From the NCBI RefSeq assembly GCF_027924405.1, contig NZ_AP026978.1, positions 3,410,001 to 3,474,000 of the forward strand: DNA of 64,000 nt, in the 5' to 3' direction. Under the pieces are notes generated by a model, which did no database searches, had not been told where the DNA came from, and worked only from the letters and a program-made list of their open reading frames with translations. The DNA comes from Nocardia sputorum. Its GTDB lineage: Bacteria; Actinomycetota; Actinomycetes; Mycobacteriales; Mycobacteriaceae. This document shows positions 61,601 through 64,000 of this stretch, in pieces. The position numbers and the translations under genes are program-made. Numbering within the stretch: position 1 is the first letter of the stretch; every line of letters begins with the position of its first letter.

Positions 61601-62141
61601 GCACGGCACCGGCACCATGATCGGCGACCCCATCGAGCTGAAGGGGCTGGCGACCGTGCTGGGCGACCGGTCGCGCGGTCCGGAGCCGTGCGCGGTCGGC
61701 AGCGTGAAAACCAATATCGGACATCTGCTTTCCGCGGCGGGCATCGCCGGAGCGGTCAAGACCATCCTGGCCGTGCACCATGCGGCGCTGCCGCCGTCGC
61801 TGCACTGCGACAACCTCAATCCGCGTTTCAAGTTCACCGGTTCGCCCTTGCAGGTCAACCGGGAACTGCGCCCGTGGCGGCCTGCCGACGGCAGGCCCCG
61901 CGCGGCGGGCGTCAGCTCGTTCGGCTTCGGGGGCACCAATGCCCACCTCGTCGTCGAGCAGGCGCCCGACGGGTACCGGCCGACGCGCCGTCCCCTGGAT
62001 CCACCCGCATTCCGCAAGAGGAGCTTCATGCTGCCGAGAACGGTTCCCAGCACATCGACGGAGCCCGCGCCGCGGATCGTGGTGCCGATGACGACGAGCG
62101 CCCCCGCACCGTCGTTCCTCCGTGTGGAGCCGCTGGTATGA
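40605..62141 (+). CDS. Modular type I polyketide synthase, five KS domains, mixed cis-AT/trans-AT
   Basis: A 7178-residue megasynthase. Domain order: short N-terminal helix; KS1-AT1-DH1-KR1-ACP1; KS2-DH2-ER2-KR2-ACP2 (no AT); KS3-AT3-DH3-KR3-ACP3; KS4-KR4-ACP4 (no AT); KS5. All five KS keep Cys-His-His (C195/H330/H370, C1891/H2026/H2066, C3623/H3758/H3796, C5567/H5702/H5740, C6865/H7000/H7040). Both ATs have malonyl-type sequence (AFHS, HAFHS). All four ACPs keep the phosphopantetheine Ser (1620, 3360, 5243, 6614). There is no loading module and no thioesterase here. The start at ATG 40605 follows a GGTGG; ATG 40587 is an alternative. The stop overlaps the next PKS gene. The product is an unidentified polyketide with several double bonds or hydroxyls. 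Confidence 0.95.
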   Translation: MSDDGYDLRVLLTRALRRIQELEARSQREPIAVVGIGCRFPGGAETPQQYWELLSSGRGAIVEAPENRWHVTDSAPRRARRRAGLLTGPIDAMDAGFFGIAPREAASMDPQQRLALEIAWEAMEDAALLPDSPAAARAGVFLGVSWQEYQRTITPDWVKSVDAHTLTGTMSSIVAGRVSYALGLRGPAVAIDTACSSSLVAVHQACRSLRAGECDVALAGGVNLLQSELTSEALARMGALSPDGHCRPFDARANGYVRGEGAGVVVLKTLSRAIADGDAIRALIRGSSVNHDGRSMGLTAPNPTAQRELLRDALADAGCTADRVGYVETHGTGTPLGDPIEIEALTRVLGGPRPDGSVCLLGSVKSQIGHLEAAAGIAGLIKVVLQLQHERIPRQHDFATMNPKISLDGTALALPTRDIDWPRTERPRLAGVSSFGFSGTNAHVVLEQAPDPRPRAVPEGPALLVVSARTPTALDLVSRRYAEQLSRSEVPLADVAATAALGRTHFARRRAVVARTAEEAARELATPSGRSTDLDAGKPRVAMLFTGQGAQYAGMGAALDRKYPAFRAALDRCDESLGPLPGGMRLRSVLFDADDELLTRTEYAQPALFAIEWACAELWSAFGVRPDVVLGHSLGELVAATVAGVFDLDTGLRLAAERGRLMQAVAQRGAMAAVFAAPAEFEALVDALAATASVAAVNGPGQFVVSGAVDAVDRILRAAEERSIRTVRLPGATAFHSPLLDPMLDDFETLVAELAPDPRAAAIPLVSNVTGARIETRMDAAYWRAHARGTVRFADGVRSVAELGVDAYLEVGPHPVLLEFGRHADTGALWLPSMRRRSSDDEVLLTALGELYCAGAEIAWTAVVPEGARRRNDLPTYPFERQQLTVPNVGTSSSTGYLAEHRFRDRAVVPAADLALRALRAAGNADHELIDFVAARPVPLGELAEPVVSEAGDRTEVRFHVENGSVTAVSAAVRAASARPREAGDLSAARRALGTEWDVADFYRRCADAGLTFGPRFRWITRLWGGEGSVLAELRRPAELAGEPDAWLPCLLDAAVQTGLALASRDTDAARLPVGIGRLRLAGEDAGAAAWALAERTGRTVRITVFDTAGAVFCEMEDVWFAESGIAGQSQDRDRMSGLTHRPTWAPVVASPSGRGPAAALVIGVGHQADRLAAALRAAGTDAVAVERTTDLAVRPDDDRAVIYLADVEADDSAEAARRESHFALGVIQRMARSVADAPLYLVTIGATGALPGEPVRAAAAALWGLGAVAHTELPEVRCRLIDLPVGAHCDDHRLVSEIRSGAADQAVALRGHHRYTPRMQPSDDLGSLPRLDRGGAYLITGGRGALGLSAARTLAEAGAGTVVLAGRSVPAPGDERAMARIAALGARVETVVVDVGDRAALSRLLARFGDELPRLSGVVHCAGVLDDALLVEQTAGHIDRVFAGKVAGAWHLHELTADRSLELFVLFSSVSAVVGTAGQGNYAAANAYLDALARLRAARGLPAVSIAWGPWANTGMAGGLSDAARRAWLRHGVAELAAEDGARALRSLLSAEGVVAVFPAVTAVAAQAESIAEVDAQDARAPREPAELLELVRGHAMTALGRTTAISDRMPLRELGLDSMMAVELRDALSADLGVRLPATLLFDHPTVAAVSEEIARLGATSAPRRTAGEQAGPRPITRTSEQLTTPVYPTELPVTPTTSNVSQLTTHETGSATDEDAEAIAIIGMGCRYPGAVRGPADLWHVLATETDAVTEVPATRWDADAFFDPDPDAEGKTYTRWGGFVDGVEDFDAGFFDISVGEARMLDPQQRLLLETAWEALEHAGYPASRLEGSRTGVFVGLMSNDYAERMARADLAPDAWFGTGNLSSVASGRLSYFLGVHGPSLTIDTACSSSLVTVHTAVRSLRSGECDLALAGGATVVLTPSLDIYFARARGLAADGRCKSFDARADGVVWSDGAGMLVLKRLADARRDGDRVLGLVRGSAVNSDGRSQGLSAPNGPAQERVIRAALADAALAAQDIDYVETHGTGTALGDPIEVNALASVLGQGRTEATPLWIGSVKSNLGHTQAAAGIANIIKVIESLRHERIPASLHFRSGNPHIDWDSVAIRVVAEQRPWPRSRRPRRAGVSAFGISGTNAHVVLEEAPQAAEPATADDAGPHLLVLSAKSAEALRALAARYRDLLATRPETALGDLCASAAVGRTHFGERVAIGFDTAAQLRAALGNVASGTIASGSVVEESTGSSDLARRYVDGSDIDWAAVHSGRRWRHVDLPTYPFQRKRHWLELTPRSADAPSSRTLRLAPEMFEGHRLRGVPTVPAAWLCAQLNEIGARLPGAWEVTGLRLLQPLEVTAETELRVELEPGPDGHGVRFVRRDDGVTCYAQATLTAAESDSIAPLEAVARDPEPRIWPDYYDTVAGLGLDLGAEYRCALEFRRIGDSEAEAVFRLPGDRATALDPILLDACLHTIVVTARAEGLFLPSAVGRARFFGGPSAGDTTVRCRVRVTERGARVIVGDATLHSLSGRPLASVHGVELMATGPGFAPHLSAGESDSSRLTRLLHHMEWVPAENGAFEAGEPPGRWLIFGDGPVGDAVAAELAARGADTVVVRPDDAADPLSSPFRGVVFAWTAASARTRIEAVLRLTRALDAAAHRPSALWLLTVDAQHVAPADRPDPDQALLWGFGRTLRTEHPEFGCRLLDLPAEFAADSIVDGLLSGRTGEFAIRDNRWLTARLADGPAPSDEYQLVADRSGEFDRMRLASGVRRAPAPGEVEIAVAAAGLNARDLWVASGIHPQGVLPLGAECAGRITAVGAGVDGLAVGDRVVALASESLASHVTVDQGMVALLPDHLSFAEGATVPYAFTAAWHALFDLGGLRTGDRVLVHGSADGMGMALIQLAAHAGAQVCAPAALRRWAEHAGVPVTQIDTWRSHGLGESVRAATAGHGVDVVVHTLGDGFAAHASELLHAGGRVVEIVDPVQTGAIDRQGDVGHRAFDPATLDPRQLGAALREVMALFDQRALTVLPHAVHGIDRAAEAFRAMAQRDHPGRVVVLARDAAGHGDRLPEGTYLVTGGFGGLGAAAARWLAGRGVRHMVLVGRRAPDAAGARLMESLRAAGARVTARQADVGDRAAVAALLQGITESGLPPLRGVIHCAGVLDDGVVTEQTWPRFQTVLGPKYHAARHLDELTRDQPLALFLTYSSVAGVLGTPGQSNYAAANAALDALAWRRRAEGLPALSIGWGPFADVGMAAGRADVTARLVRRGLPPLYEGDAATALDHLVRSDSTAPGVFDFAPERWYARRAPHVTAAAPLPTRPETADAPATPDDVAPWEALVQRVAMRVLDRAGALDPEVPLHDTGVDSLTGMELRAALAAEVGMPLPAGLVFDYPTVREIARFLHRKGGSAPTAAQNEVADQAPARAFAPSETSSSEQPAEPQLSTDTDSASDQPDDDPIVIVGMSCRFPGGVRTPEDFWDLLWHGRDAITEVPPQRWDIDDYYDPDPAALGTMYTRWGGFVDGADEFDPAFFGIGAAEARAMDPQQRLLLETSWEALERSGRAPGALAGSRTGVFVGLCFSEYPATPIRAADPTAIGAYSVIGSAPSVAAGRLAYVLGLQGPAMTLDTACSSSLVALQAAADGLRAGRCDLALVGGVNLQLAPETTIGFCRLASLSPDGRSRAFDADANGYVRADGCGVLVLTRLSQARRHGDRVLAVVRGVAVNHDGRSNGLTAPNGPAQQRVISDALERAGLRPEVVDYVETHGTGTPLGDPIEATALAEVYGADRTRPLLIGSVKTNIGHTEAAAGVAGVIKAVLMLQHRRIPPSLHFRTPNPLIDWAGLPLEVVREAREWPRTDHDPAIGISSFGMSGTNAHVVLAQGDPAQAPRTDAPGAQLLVLSARDRTALADTAENWADEISSERASFGDLAYTAATARTHFEERLAVVADTGAAAARQLRDHPPTLIHGRVERTARAKVALLFTGQGSQYPRMARELFDSEPVFRDALRNCDAVLGPIADGIGLVEALYGDHGPELLRQTAFTQPVLFAVEWALWELWRGWGIAPAAVLGHSVGEYVAACAAGAMTMADALQLVAVRGRLMQRLPDGGAMMAVDAPAEQVSPLVARYEPAVSIAGYNGPAQVVIAGPQAALDRLRDELAASGFRSAALTVSHAFHSAAMDPILDDLALAAAKATMTDPAIPLVSNLTGAPLGAGELTPEYWARHARQPVRFAQGMRAMAELGIGDFLEIGPQPTLSALGGRVLGDSARFVASLRRGRGDRETMMTALGQLYVAGVPVDWEQVHRPHERRRVLAPTYPFQRQSYWVEQGSAAFAVSDASAAGRPDRAMRSGDAHAGVAPARSGGVSPRPHAASLADSSTVLSEHTTIAGSTPSVSDATLAALPGGPLSDHRGQPGDLGTLSEGTAVAEASIPARPGVLRVPSGAVPPHGDVSARPEGAAASTADRLDSGASVFDLTLAPEYPSYLADHVVDRAVVVPGAWFVATIVDKARSLLTGEVIAIDDLVITHGLALTGPQTVRVGFEPISNGLAVRVTTAGSGTHARAQVRTAAQRIPDGAGLAEVLGNCREHLTAAAFYELLAGAGLPYGPAFRRVTDVRFGRQEALVTLAAPETEPGTAPVHPVLLDAAFQATYAAMSPRAEQQTWVPFAVDQVLVSLAAGTVRFGHVRVVEQTPQLCVADVRLLDEEGNPVLVANGLRVMPTPTPHSGGQPSRALHERFLADTYRVDWQEADSALPASAAGRWLIIGASGDFTDGLADALRARGGECVLARPGHGFAFRADGEFEVDLGVPAAVRALLGAVRDGRAPLRGIVSAIALSADDSPAPVVAERLVVGAVHLVQAAAAAGEPAVWLVTRHGQRVGSSDPVAPQQSALWGFARSAQLEHREMGCRVLDLDQMTDAGTVAETLVVPDAPRQLALRQGRRRVPRLVPVRAVPDESASGAGQTVLITGGLGGVGLRLARWFVDRGWPELVLAGRSAPDARARSVIAELRERGARIRVRSLDVADRDAVAATLAWIDRELPPLAGVAHLAGVLDDGVIAEQTAARVGHVLAPKTFGAWHLHELTAGRSLRFFLLFSSAAAVVGLPGQSSYGAANAFLDGLAESRDLSGSPALSIAWGPWADTGMVEQLDIGAVQRLARRGYGMLRPAQALDTLARLIGSPAPAVTAMPLVLAGTTGVDAPDVLLDFAAPVENVAAAMPTADLSDRMEALVRRCLGLAPGDDLDRPLHELGLDSVAAIEVRDELSRSSGHRLPATLAFEYPTPRAVVGLLVRLGSADKPSAPPPVESRGDSSDRTAARTPATYSAGTSTASNGAVAARPQAASNDLAAHTDGPGANGASIAVDRPLMNDSPSAPQPRTRHASHTPAAPAAADASSSGHPTGPVGDIAIVGVSGRYPGAKGLDEYWRVLVEGRDCVTEIPRERWDHTRYFVPDRNNPFTAYTKWGGFLDDVDCFDPLFFAISPREAEILDPQERLFLQTAWAALEDAGHSRADLARGGLRPEQAGVFVGVMWGTYQMFGAEESRLGRGTLPGSTFWSIPNRVSHALDFQGPSMAVDTACSSSLTALHLACQSIRTGECRLAVVGGVNLSLHPYKFVALSQGQFASTDGRCRSFGAGGDGYVASEGVGAMVLRPLADAEADGDTIYGVIKGSAINHGGRVNGFTVPNPDVQAAVIRSALRAGGVDPASVSYIEAHGTGTALGDPIEIAGLAKVFAHSGVSELPIGSVKSNVGHLEAAAGVAALTKVLLQMRHRTIAPSLHATPPNPNIDFAATPFRIPAQPLPWPGGDPARPRRATVSSFGAGGANANVVIEEYVDRRPETRFSGGQVVPVSARDRERLAEYVAALDGYLAAQQPNLADLAYTMQVGRQAGRARAAFVARDLDQLRAAVRAWVEDAPGARACREAGEDSRIARWLGGGDIDWATVRDPGPRRRIPAPTYPFARERYWIPDVTPAPESDSAPTWQSAPNTESVAAPQVTPSRQAGAGTDPVAQSAVEQSTSGSDLTSLPQPSAANLALAPQPALDPRYARTPESPQLASGQWSDAALPPLPADRSAAEPGSPQSASAGWPAPAQQHAPTRRAASPERRLLVPVWREAPLPSGDLRDRRALVVYDTRTPQPLIEALVAAVGDPGRLVRLSDFPGALHRDDFGAGAALGRELAARYPGTDCVLDVCDLAPAPAGRPTGDLGRMGLYQGVIEARTGSLVLVHVAAGHPGADGPESAPLGGLVAALAEEIRDVRTRSVHVVAERAAVCADPTRLLAILGAECGEDSAPRVRYRNGRREAVELADATPRAGLVVDPARTYVVTGGTRGLGAEFAAALVERGARRLAVLGHETLPPEPDWDRVAAGTGPVADKVRRLVALRDRGVAVRTYFGSLADDTALSGFFDRVRRELGPIAGVLHCAGSVSSESPAFVRKTGPAVATVLEPKLAGTAVLADVLAADRPDFFVLFSSVSAVLPGLAVGLSDYAMANAHLDRFAEAQHALGRPYFRSVEWPSFRDTGFGEVTSAAYRATGLPALSAAEGFELLDAVLGLPDPVVLPYRGAALRLSTRTSRPAPQSAPAARPTVASGSAAAYQELLRIFSDELKLAPARFEGDKRFEEYGADSVLIASAVRRIEQVIGQPFDPALVLEFPTLDALAGLLTEQYPERFAADPAADPQRTPSDPPPAEQPRESRRTTAAWAADARRGRAAEPIAVIGIGCRLPGGDTPDAFWRLLAAGASGIREVDPARWDPARFYRPTGGPGLTNSKWGGFVDGIDLFDPEYFGVTDELAWQMDPLQRLLLETSVLATTDAGYRREELAGKRVGVYAGSRAANYFHRIPVPDRHTVIGIGQNFIAARISDYFDWHAGNVVLDSACSSSLLSVHLACQALRAGEVDAALAGGVEVLLDEMPFVTLSAAGVLSPHGRCATFSENADGFVPGEGAALLLLKRLDDALADGDRIYAVLRGSAIGNDGHTMGITTPNMRAQIEVVTAALEVAGMSPDALSYLEAHGTGTMIGDPIELKGLATVLGDRSRGPEPCAVGSVKTNIGHLLSAAGIAGAVKTILAVHHAALPPSLHCDNLNPRFKFTGSPLQVNRELRPWRPADGRPRAAGVSSFGFGGTNAHLVVEQAPDGYRPTRRPLDPPAFRKRSFMLPRTVPSTSTEPAPRIVVPMTTSAPAPSFLRVEPLV
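40707..45590 (+). other. PKS module 1: KS-AT(malonyl)-DH-KR-ACP
   Basis: The KS (from about residue 35) has DTACSSSLVAVH, ETHGTGTPLGDP and QIGHLEAAAGIAG. The AT has FTGQGAQYAGMG, nucleophile GHSLGE (Ser633) and AFHS at 734-737, indicating malonyl-CoA. The DH has His901 in LAEHRFRDRAVVPAADL, where the usual HxxxG Gly is Asp, and Asp1053 in LLDAAVQ; activity is uncertain. The KR has LITGGRGALG, Tyr1483 in GNYAAANAY and CAGVLDD, the LDD mark of B-type ketoreduction. The ACP is LGLDSMMAVEL. The KS follows a 34-residue N-terminal helix with no upstream ACP, so the starter must arrive from another protein. Confidence 0.85.
45765..50810 (+). other. PKS module 2: KS-DH-ER-KR-ACP without AT
   Basis: The KS is complete (DTACSSSLVTVH, HGTGTALGDP, NLGHTQAAAG). 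The KS-AT linker (HLLVLSAKSAEALRALAARY) and the post-AT linker (DWAAVHSGRRWRHVDLPTYP) are both present, but the roughly 300-residue AT between them is missing; the join is around VVEESTGSSDLARRY (47311-47355). The DH has intact GHRLRGVPTVP (His2309) and LLDACLH (Asp2461). The ER (about residues 2743-3049) has a drifted cofactor motif, VLVHGSADGMGMALIQLAAH. The KR has LVTGGFGGLG, CAGVLDD and Tyr3213. The ACP is DTGVDSLTGMEL. It would give a fully reduced unit if supplied with an extender in trans. Confidence 0.85.
50952..56457 (+). other. PKS module 3: KS-AT(malonyl)-DH-KR-ACP
   Basis: The KS has DTACSSSLVALQ and NIGHTEAAAGVAG. The AT has FTGQGSQYPRMA, GHSVGEYVAA (Ser4064) and VSHAFHSAAM, malonyl-type. 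An unusually long, low-complexity Ala/Ser/Pro linker of about 140 residues (53,550-53,990) precedes the DH. The DH has His4479 in LADHVVDRAVVVPGAW, with the HxxxG Gly replaced by Arg, and Asp4635 in LLDAAFQ. The KR has LITGGLGGVG, LAGVLDD and Tyr5100. The ACP is LGLDSVAAIEV. The closest structural parallel in the protein is module 1. Confidence 0.85.
56784..60590 (+). other. PKS module 4: trans-AT-like KS-KR-ACP
   Basis: The KS begins DIAIVGVSGRYPGAKGLDEY and has EGRDCVTEIPRERWDHTRYF and DGYVASEGVGAMVLRPLADA, the style of trans-AT ketosynthases. Its end reads FGAGGANANVVIEEY, where the common form is GTNAHV. No AT follows; a linker with PTYPFARERYW leads through about 130 low-complexity residues to the KR. 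The KR has VVTGGTRGLGAEFAAALVER and CAGSVSSESP in place of CAGVLDD, with Tyr6475 in SDYAMANAHLD. The ACP is EYGADSVLIASAVRR (Ser6614). KR stereochemistry cannot be read from the LDD rule here. Confidence 0.8.
60702..62138 (+). other. PKS module 5, N-terminal half: trans-AT-like KS at protein end
   Basis: The KS has AVIGIGCRLPGGDTPDAFWR, FGVTDELAWQMDPLQRLLLE, SACSSSLLSVHLA (Cys6865), EAHGTGTMIGDP and NIGHLLSAAGIAG. Motifs such as GNDGHTMGITTPNMRAQ and NLNPRFKF are characteristic of trans-AT or related KS clades. After GTNAHLVVEQAPDGY only about 65 residues remain to the stop, with no AT or ACP. The module continues in the next protein. Confidence 0.8.
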
Positions 62142-64000
62142 GCGGGATCGACCTGAACAGCTTCGCCACCACCCTGCGGGCCGAGGACCCGGTGGTGCGC
62201 GACCACCGGGTGCACGGTGTACGGATCCTGCCGGGCGTGGTGTATCTCGACATGATCCTGCGCGCGGCGATGGCCGCCGGTTACCAGCCCGGCGACCTGA
62301 CGATCCGGGAAGCGTTGTTCCAGCGTCCGGTCGCCCTCGCCGACGACGGCGCGGCACGCATCGCGTTCCGGGTCGATCGCCCGACCGGCCGGATCGCCAT
62401 CGACGTACAGCGTTTGGATGCCGCGGGCGTGCCGGTCGGGGCGGTCGAGCCGGTAGCGGAATGCGTTGTCCAGCAGACGGAATCAGCGGACGAGCCGCAA
62501 GGAATCGATGTCACCGGATTCCGTGCGGCGCTGGCGCGCGGTATCGCCGAGATGTATGCCCAAAGCGGGAGCCGGGGTATCGAGCATCGCGCGTTCATGC
62601 GCGCCACCGGGCATTTCGCCCGCCGAGACGACGTGGTCACCGCGACGCTGGGTCTCGGCACCGAGGCGGCCGCGCATCTCCCCGGTTTCCTGCTGCATCC
62701 CACCTTCTTGGACGCCTCCACGATCGTGCCGTTCATCGACCCGCACCGGCTCGGCGTGGACGACGACAGCGCGTTCATCCCGATCTATTTCGGTGACGTG
62801 CGCGCCTGGCGGGCCACTCCTGAGGAGGTCTTCGTGCGGGCCTCGCTGCGCGGTGGGCACGGTGGGGATCTGCTCGAAGCCGAGGTGGCGCTCTACGATC
62901 CGGACGGGTCACCGGTGGCGCGGTATCGGCTGACGTCCAAGCGTGTGCGTGGCAGCGCCGACATCCAGCGGTTGCTGACCCAGCCGGAGGCGGCGTCCCC
63001 GCAGCGACCGGCCGCGCCCACCGCTGCGTCCGCGGCCGTCCCTCTGGGCGACGCGCGTGCGGTGATCACCGCCGACTTGGCCGCGCTCGTCGCGGGCGAA
63101 CTCGGCGCCGAGCCCGCAGGCATCGCGACGGACGTGGGGTTCTACGAGCTCGGCTTGGATTCCGGTCGCCTGCTGCGGTTGACCGCGGAGCTGGAGGCGC
63201 GGGTCGGTGAGCCGCTCTACCCGACGTTGTTGTTCGAGTACCAGACCATCGAGGCGCTCGCCGGGCACCTCTCCGAGATCGTCGGCGCGAACTACCGGCC
63301 CGGTGACACCGCCGTCCCCTCGGCAACGCCTGTTCGAATAGATGCTCACCCAACTGAATCAGTTCCGAACGCAACACAATCGAGTACCAGCGCCAAGACA
63401 TCGGAAGCAGTCGCCACGCCGGTGGTATCCGCCTCGGTCCCAGCCGTGGACGACCTGATCGCCTTCGGATTCGACTGGGAGCCCGACCCCGCCGCGCACC
63501 CACGTCGCGAACCGGCCGCTTTGCTCGTCTTCGATACCGCTGACCACCCTTACCCGCACGGCGCGGCCACGGCCGTCCGCGTTCGCCCCGGCAACGAGTT
63601 CGTGGCGGGAACAGACCGGTTCGACGTCGACCCGGCGAACCCAGAACACATGGAGCGGCTGGTCGCTCAACTGGCGTCGCGGCGAGTGCGCTTCGACGCC
63701 GCGTTGTATCTGTGGCCCGAAGCGGTGACCGACACCGACCCGCAAGGCTTGATCGAACGGGTGTACCTGCCGCTGCGTGATCTGCTGCGTGCCGCCGCGG
63801 CGGCGCCCGAACCGCCGATGCGCCGGATACTCGCTCTCACGCCCGCCACACCCGCAGGTGAATCGACCTGCGCGCTCCTGGGCGGTTTGGCGCGCACCCT
63901 GCGGCTCGAGCAGCCACAACCGATCCTGCGGGCCGTCCAGCGCGAGCCCGGCGGTGCGATCGAGGACATCGTGGCCACCGAACTCGGCGTCGACGAACGC
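62138..64000 (+). CDS. Modular polyketide synthase, N-terminal part: DH-ACP-KR (runs off window)
   Basis: Starts at ATG 62138, overlapping the stop of the previous PKS gene (ATGA). Residues 1-275 are a dehydratase with intact motifs: DHRVHGVRILPGVVYLDM (His23, Gly27, Pro32) and HPTFLDASTIVPF (Asp192). Residues 303-380 are an ACP with YELGLDSGRLLRLTAELEAR (Ser342). From about 420 the structural half of a ketoreductase begins (AALLVFDTADHP, then LALTPATPAGESTCALLGGL), cut at the window edge. DH-ACP-KR order with the ACP before the KR is characteristic of trans-AT synthases. It completes the module begun by KS5 of the upstream protein. No docking-helix pair is obvious at the junction. Confidence 0.9.
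   Translation, partial: MSGIDLNSFATTLRAEDPVVRDHRVHGVRILPGVVYLDMILRAAMAAGYQPGDLTIREALFQRPVALADDGAARIAFRVDRPTGRIAIDVQRLDAAGVPVGAVEPVAECVVQQTESADEPQGIDVTGFRAALARGIAEMYAQSGSRGIEHRAFMRATGHFARRDDVVTATLGLGTEAAAHLPGFLLHPTFLDASTIVPFIDPHRLGVDDDSAFIPIYFGDVRAWRATPEEVFVRASLRGGHGGDLLEAEVALYDPDGSPVARYRLTSKRVRGSADIQRLLTQPEAASPQRPAAPTAASAAVPLGDARAVITADLAALVAGELGAEPAGIATDVGFYELGLDSGRLLRLTAELEARVGEPLYPTLLFEYQTIEALAGHLSEIVGANYRPGDTAVPSATPVRIDAHPTESVPNATQSSTSAKTSEAVATPVVSASVPAVDDLIAFGFDWEPDPAAHPRREPAALLVFDTADHPYPHGAATAVRVRPGNEFVAGTDRFDVDPANPEHMERLVAQLASRRVRFDAALYLWPEAVTDTDPQGLIERVYLPLRDLLRAAAAAPEPPMRRILALTPATPAGESTCALLGGLARTLRLEQPQPILRAVQREPGGAIEDIVATELGVDER

Overview
The window is high-GC DNA from an actinomycete of the mycolic-acid group, most likely Nocardia or a close relative. 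This is inferred from several features: a CadI protein and an ArsR that closely resemble the mycobacterial ones, a GT87 mannosyltransferase, mycothiol-linked enzymes (an ArsC set and a maleylpyruvate-isomerase-like protein), frequent GTG starts and ATGA/GTGA gene overlaps.

Positions 1 to about 17,430 are a mosaic accessory region. The left edge holds nested IS3-family remnants. Next comes a stretch of visibly lower GC with a hypothetical protein, gene debris and a solo PD-(D/E)XK nuclease. An intact IS630-family element (5014-6385) has cut off an alpha/beta hydrolase. The arsenic block follows: leftward arsO, an MFS gene and the broken hydrolase; rightward an ArsR-GNAT (ArsN-like) fusion; an AbiV-like abortive-infection gene; then arsR, acr3 and three tandem arsC-type genes. 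A large serine recombinase closes the region, and its last codons run into the 3' end of a tRNA-Leu(GAG) gene. This is the usual layout of an island integrated at a tRNA.

Positions 17,500 to about 40,440 look like ordinary chromosome: livGF remnants, a GT87 mannosyltransferase, small membrane proteins, DUF2252, a DHA2-type exporter, a YihY/BrkB protein, Nudix, DUF2797, a secreted Thr/Pro-stalk protein coupled to a second gene, hydrolases, a phytase-like lipoprotein, a crotonase homologue, a cadI/arsR pair, and regulators (PucR, MerR, HxlR types) with nearby enzymes.

From 40,605 to the right edge lies a modular polyketide synthase. One 7178-residue protein carries five ketosynthases but only two acyltransferases. 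Modules 1 and 3 are cis-AT (malonyl-type). Module 2 (KS-DH-ER-KR-ACP) has lost its AT cleanly. Modules 4 and 5 have KS domains of trans-AT character and no AT. The last KS is completed by DH-ACP-KR at the start of the next, ATGA-overlapping protein, which runs off the window. This looks like a mixed cis-AT/trans-AT assembly line that needs a trans-acting AT not present in the window, and it is the main discovery candidate here.
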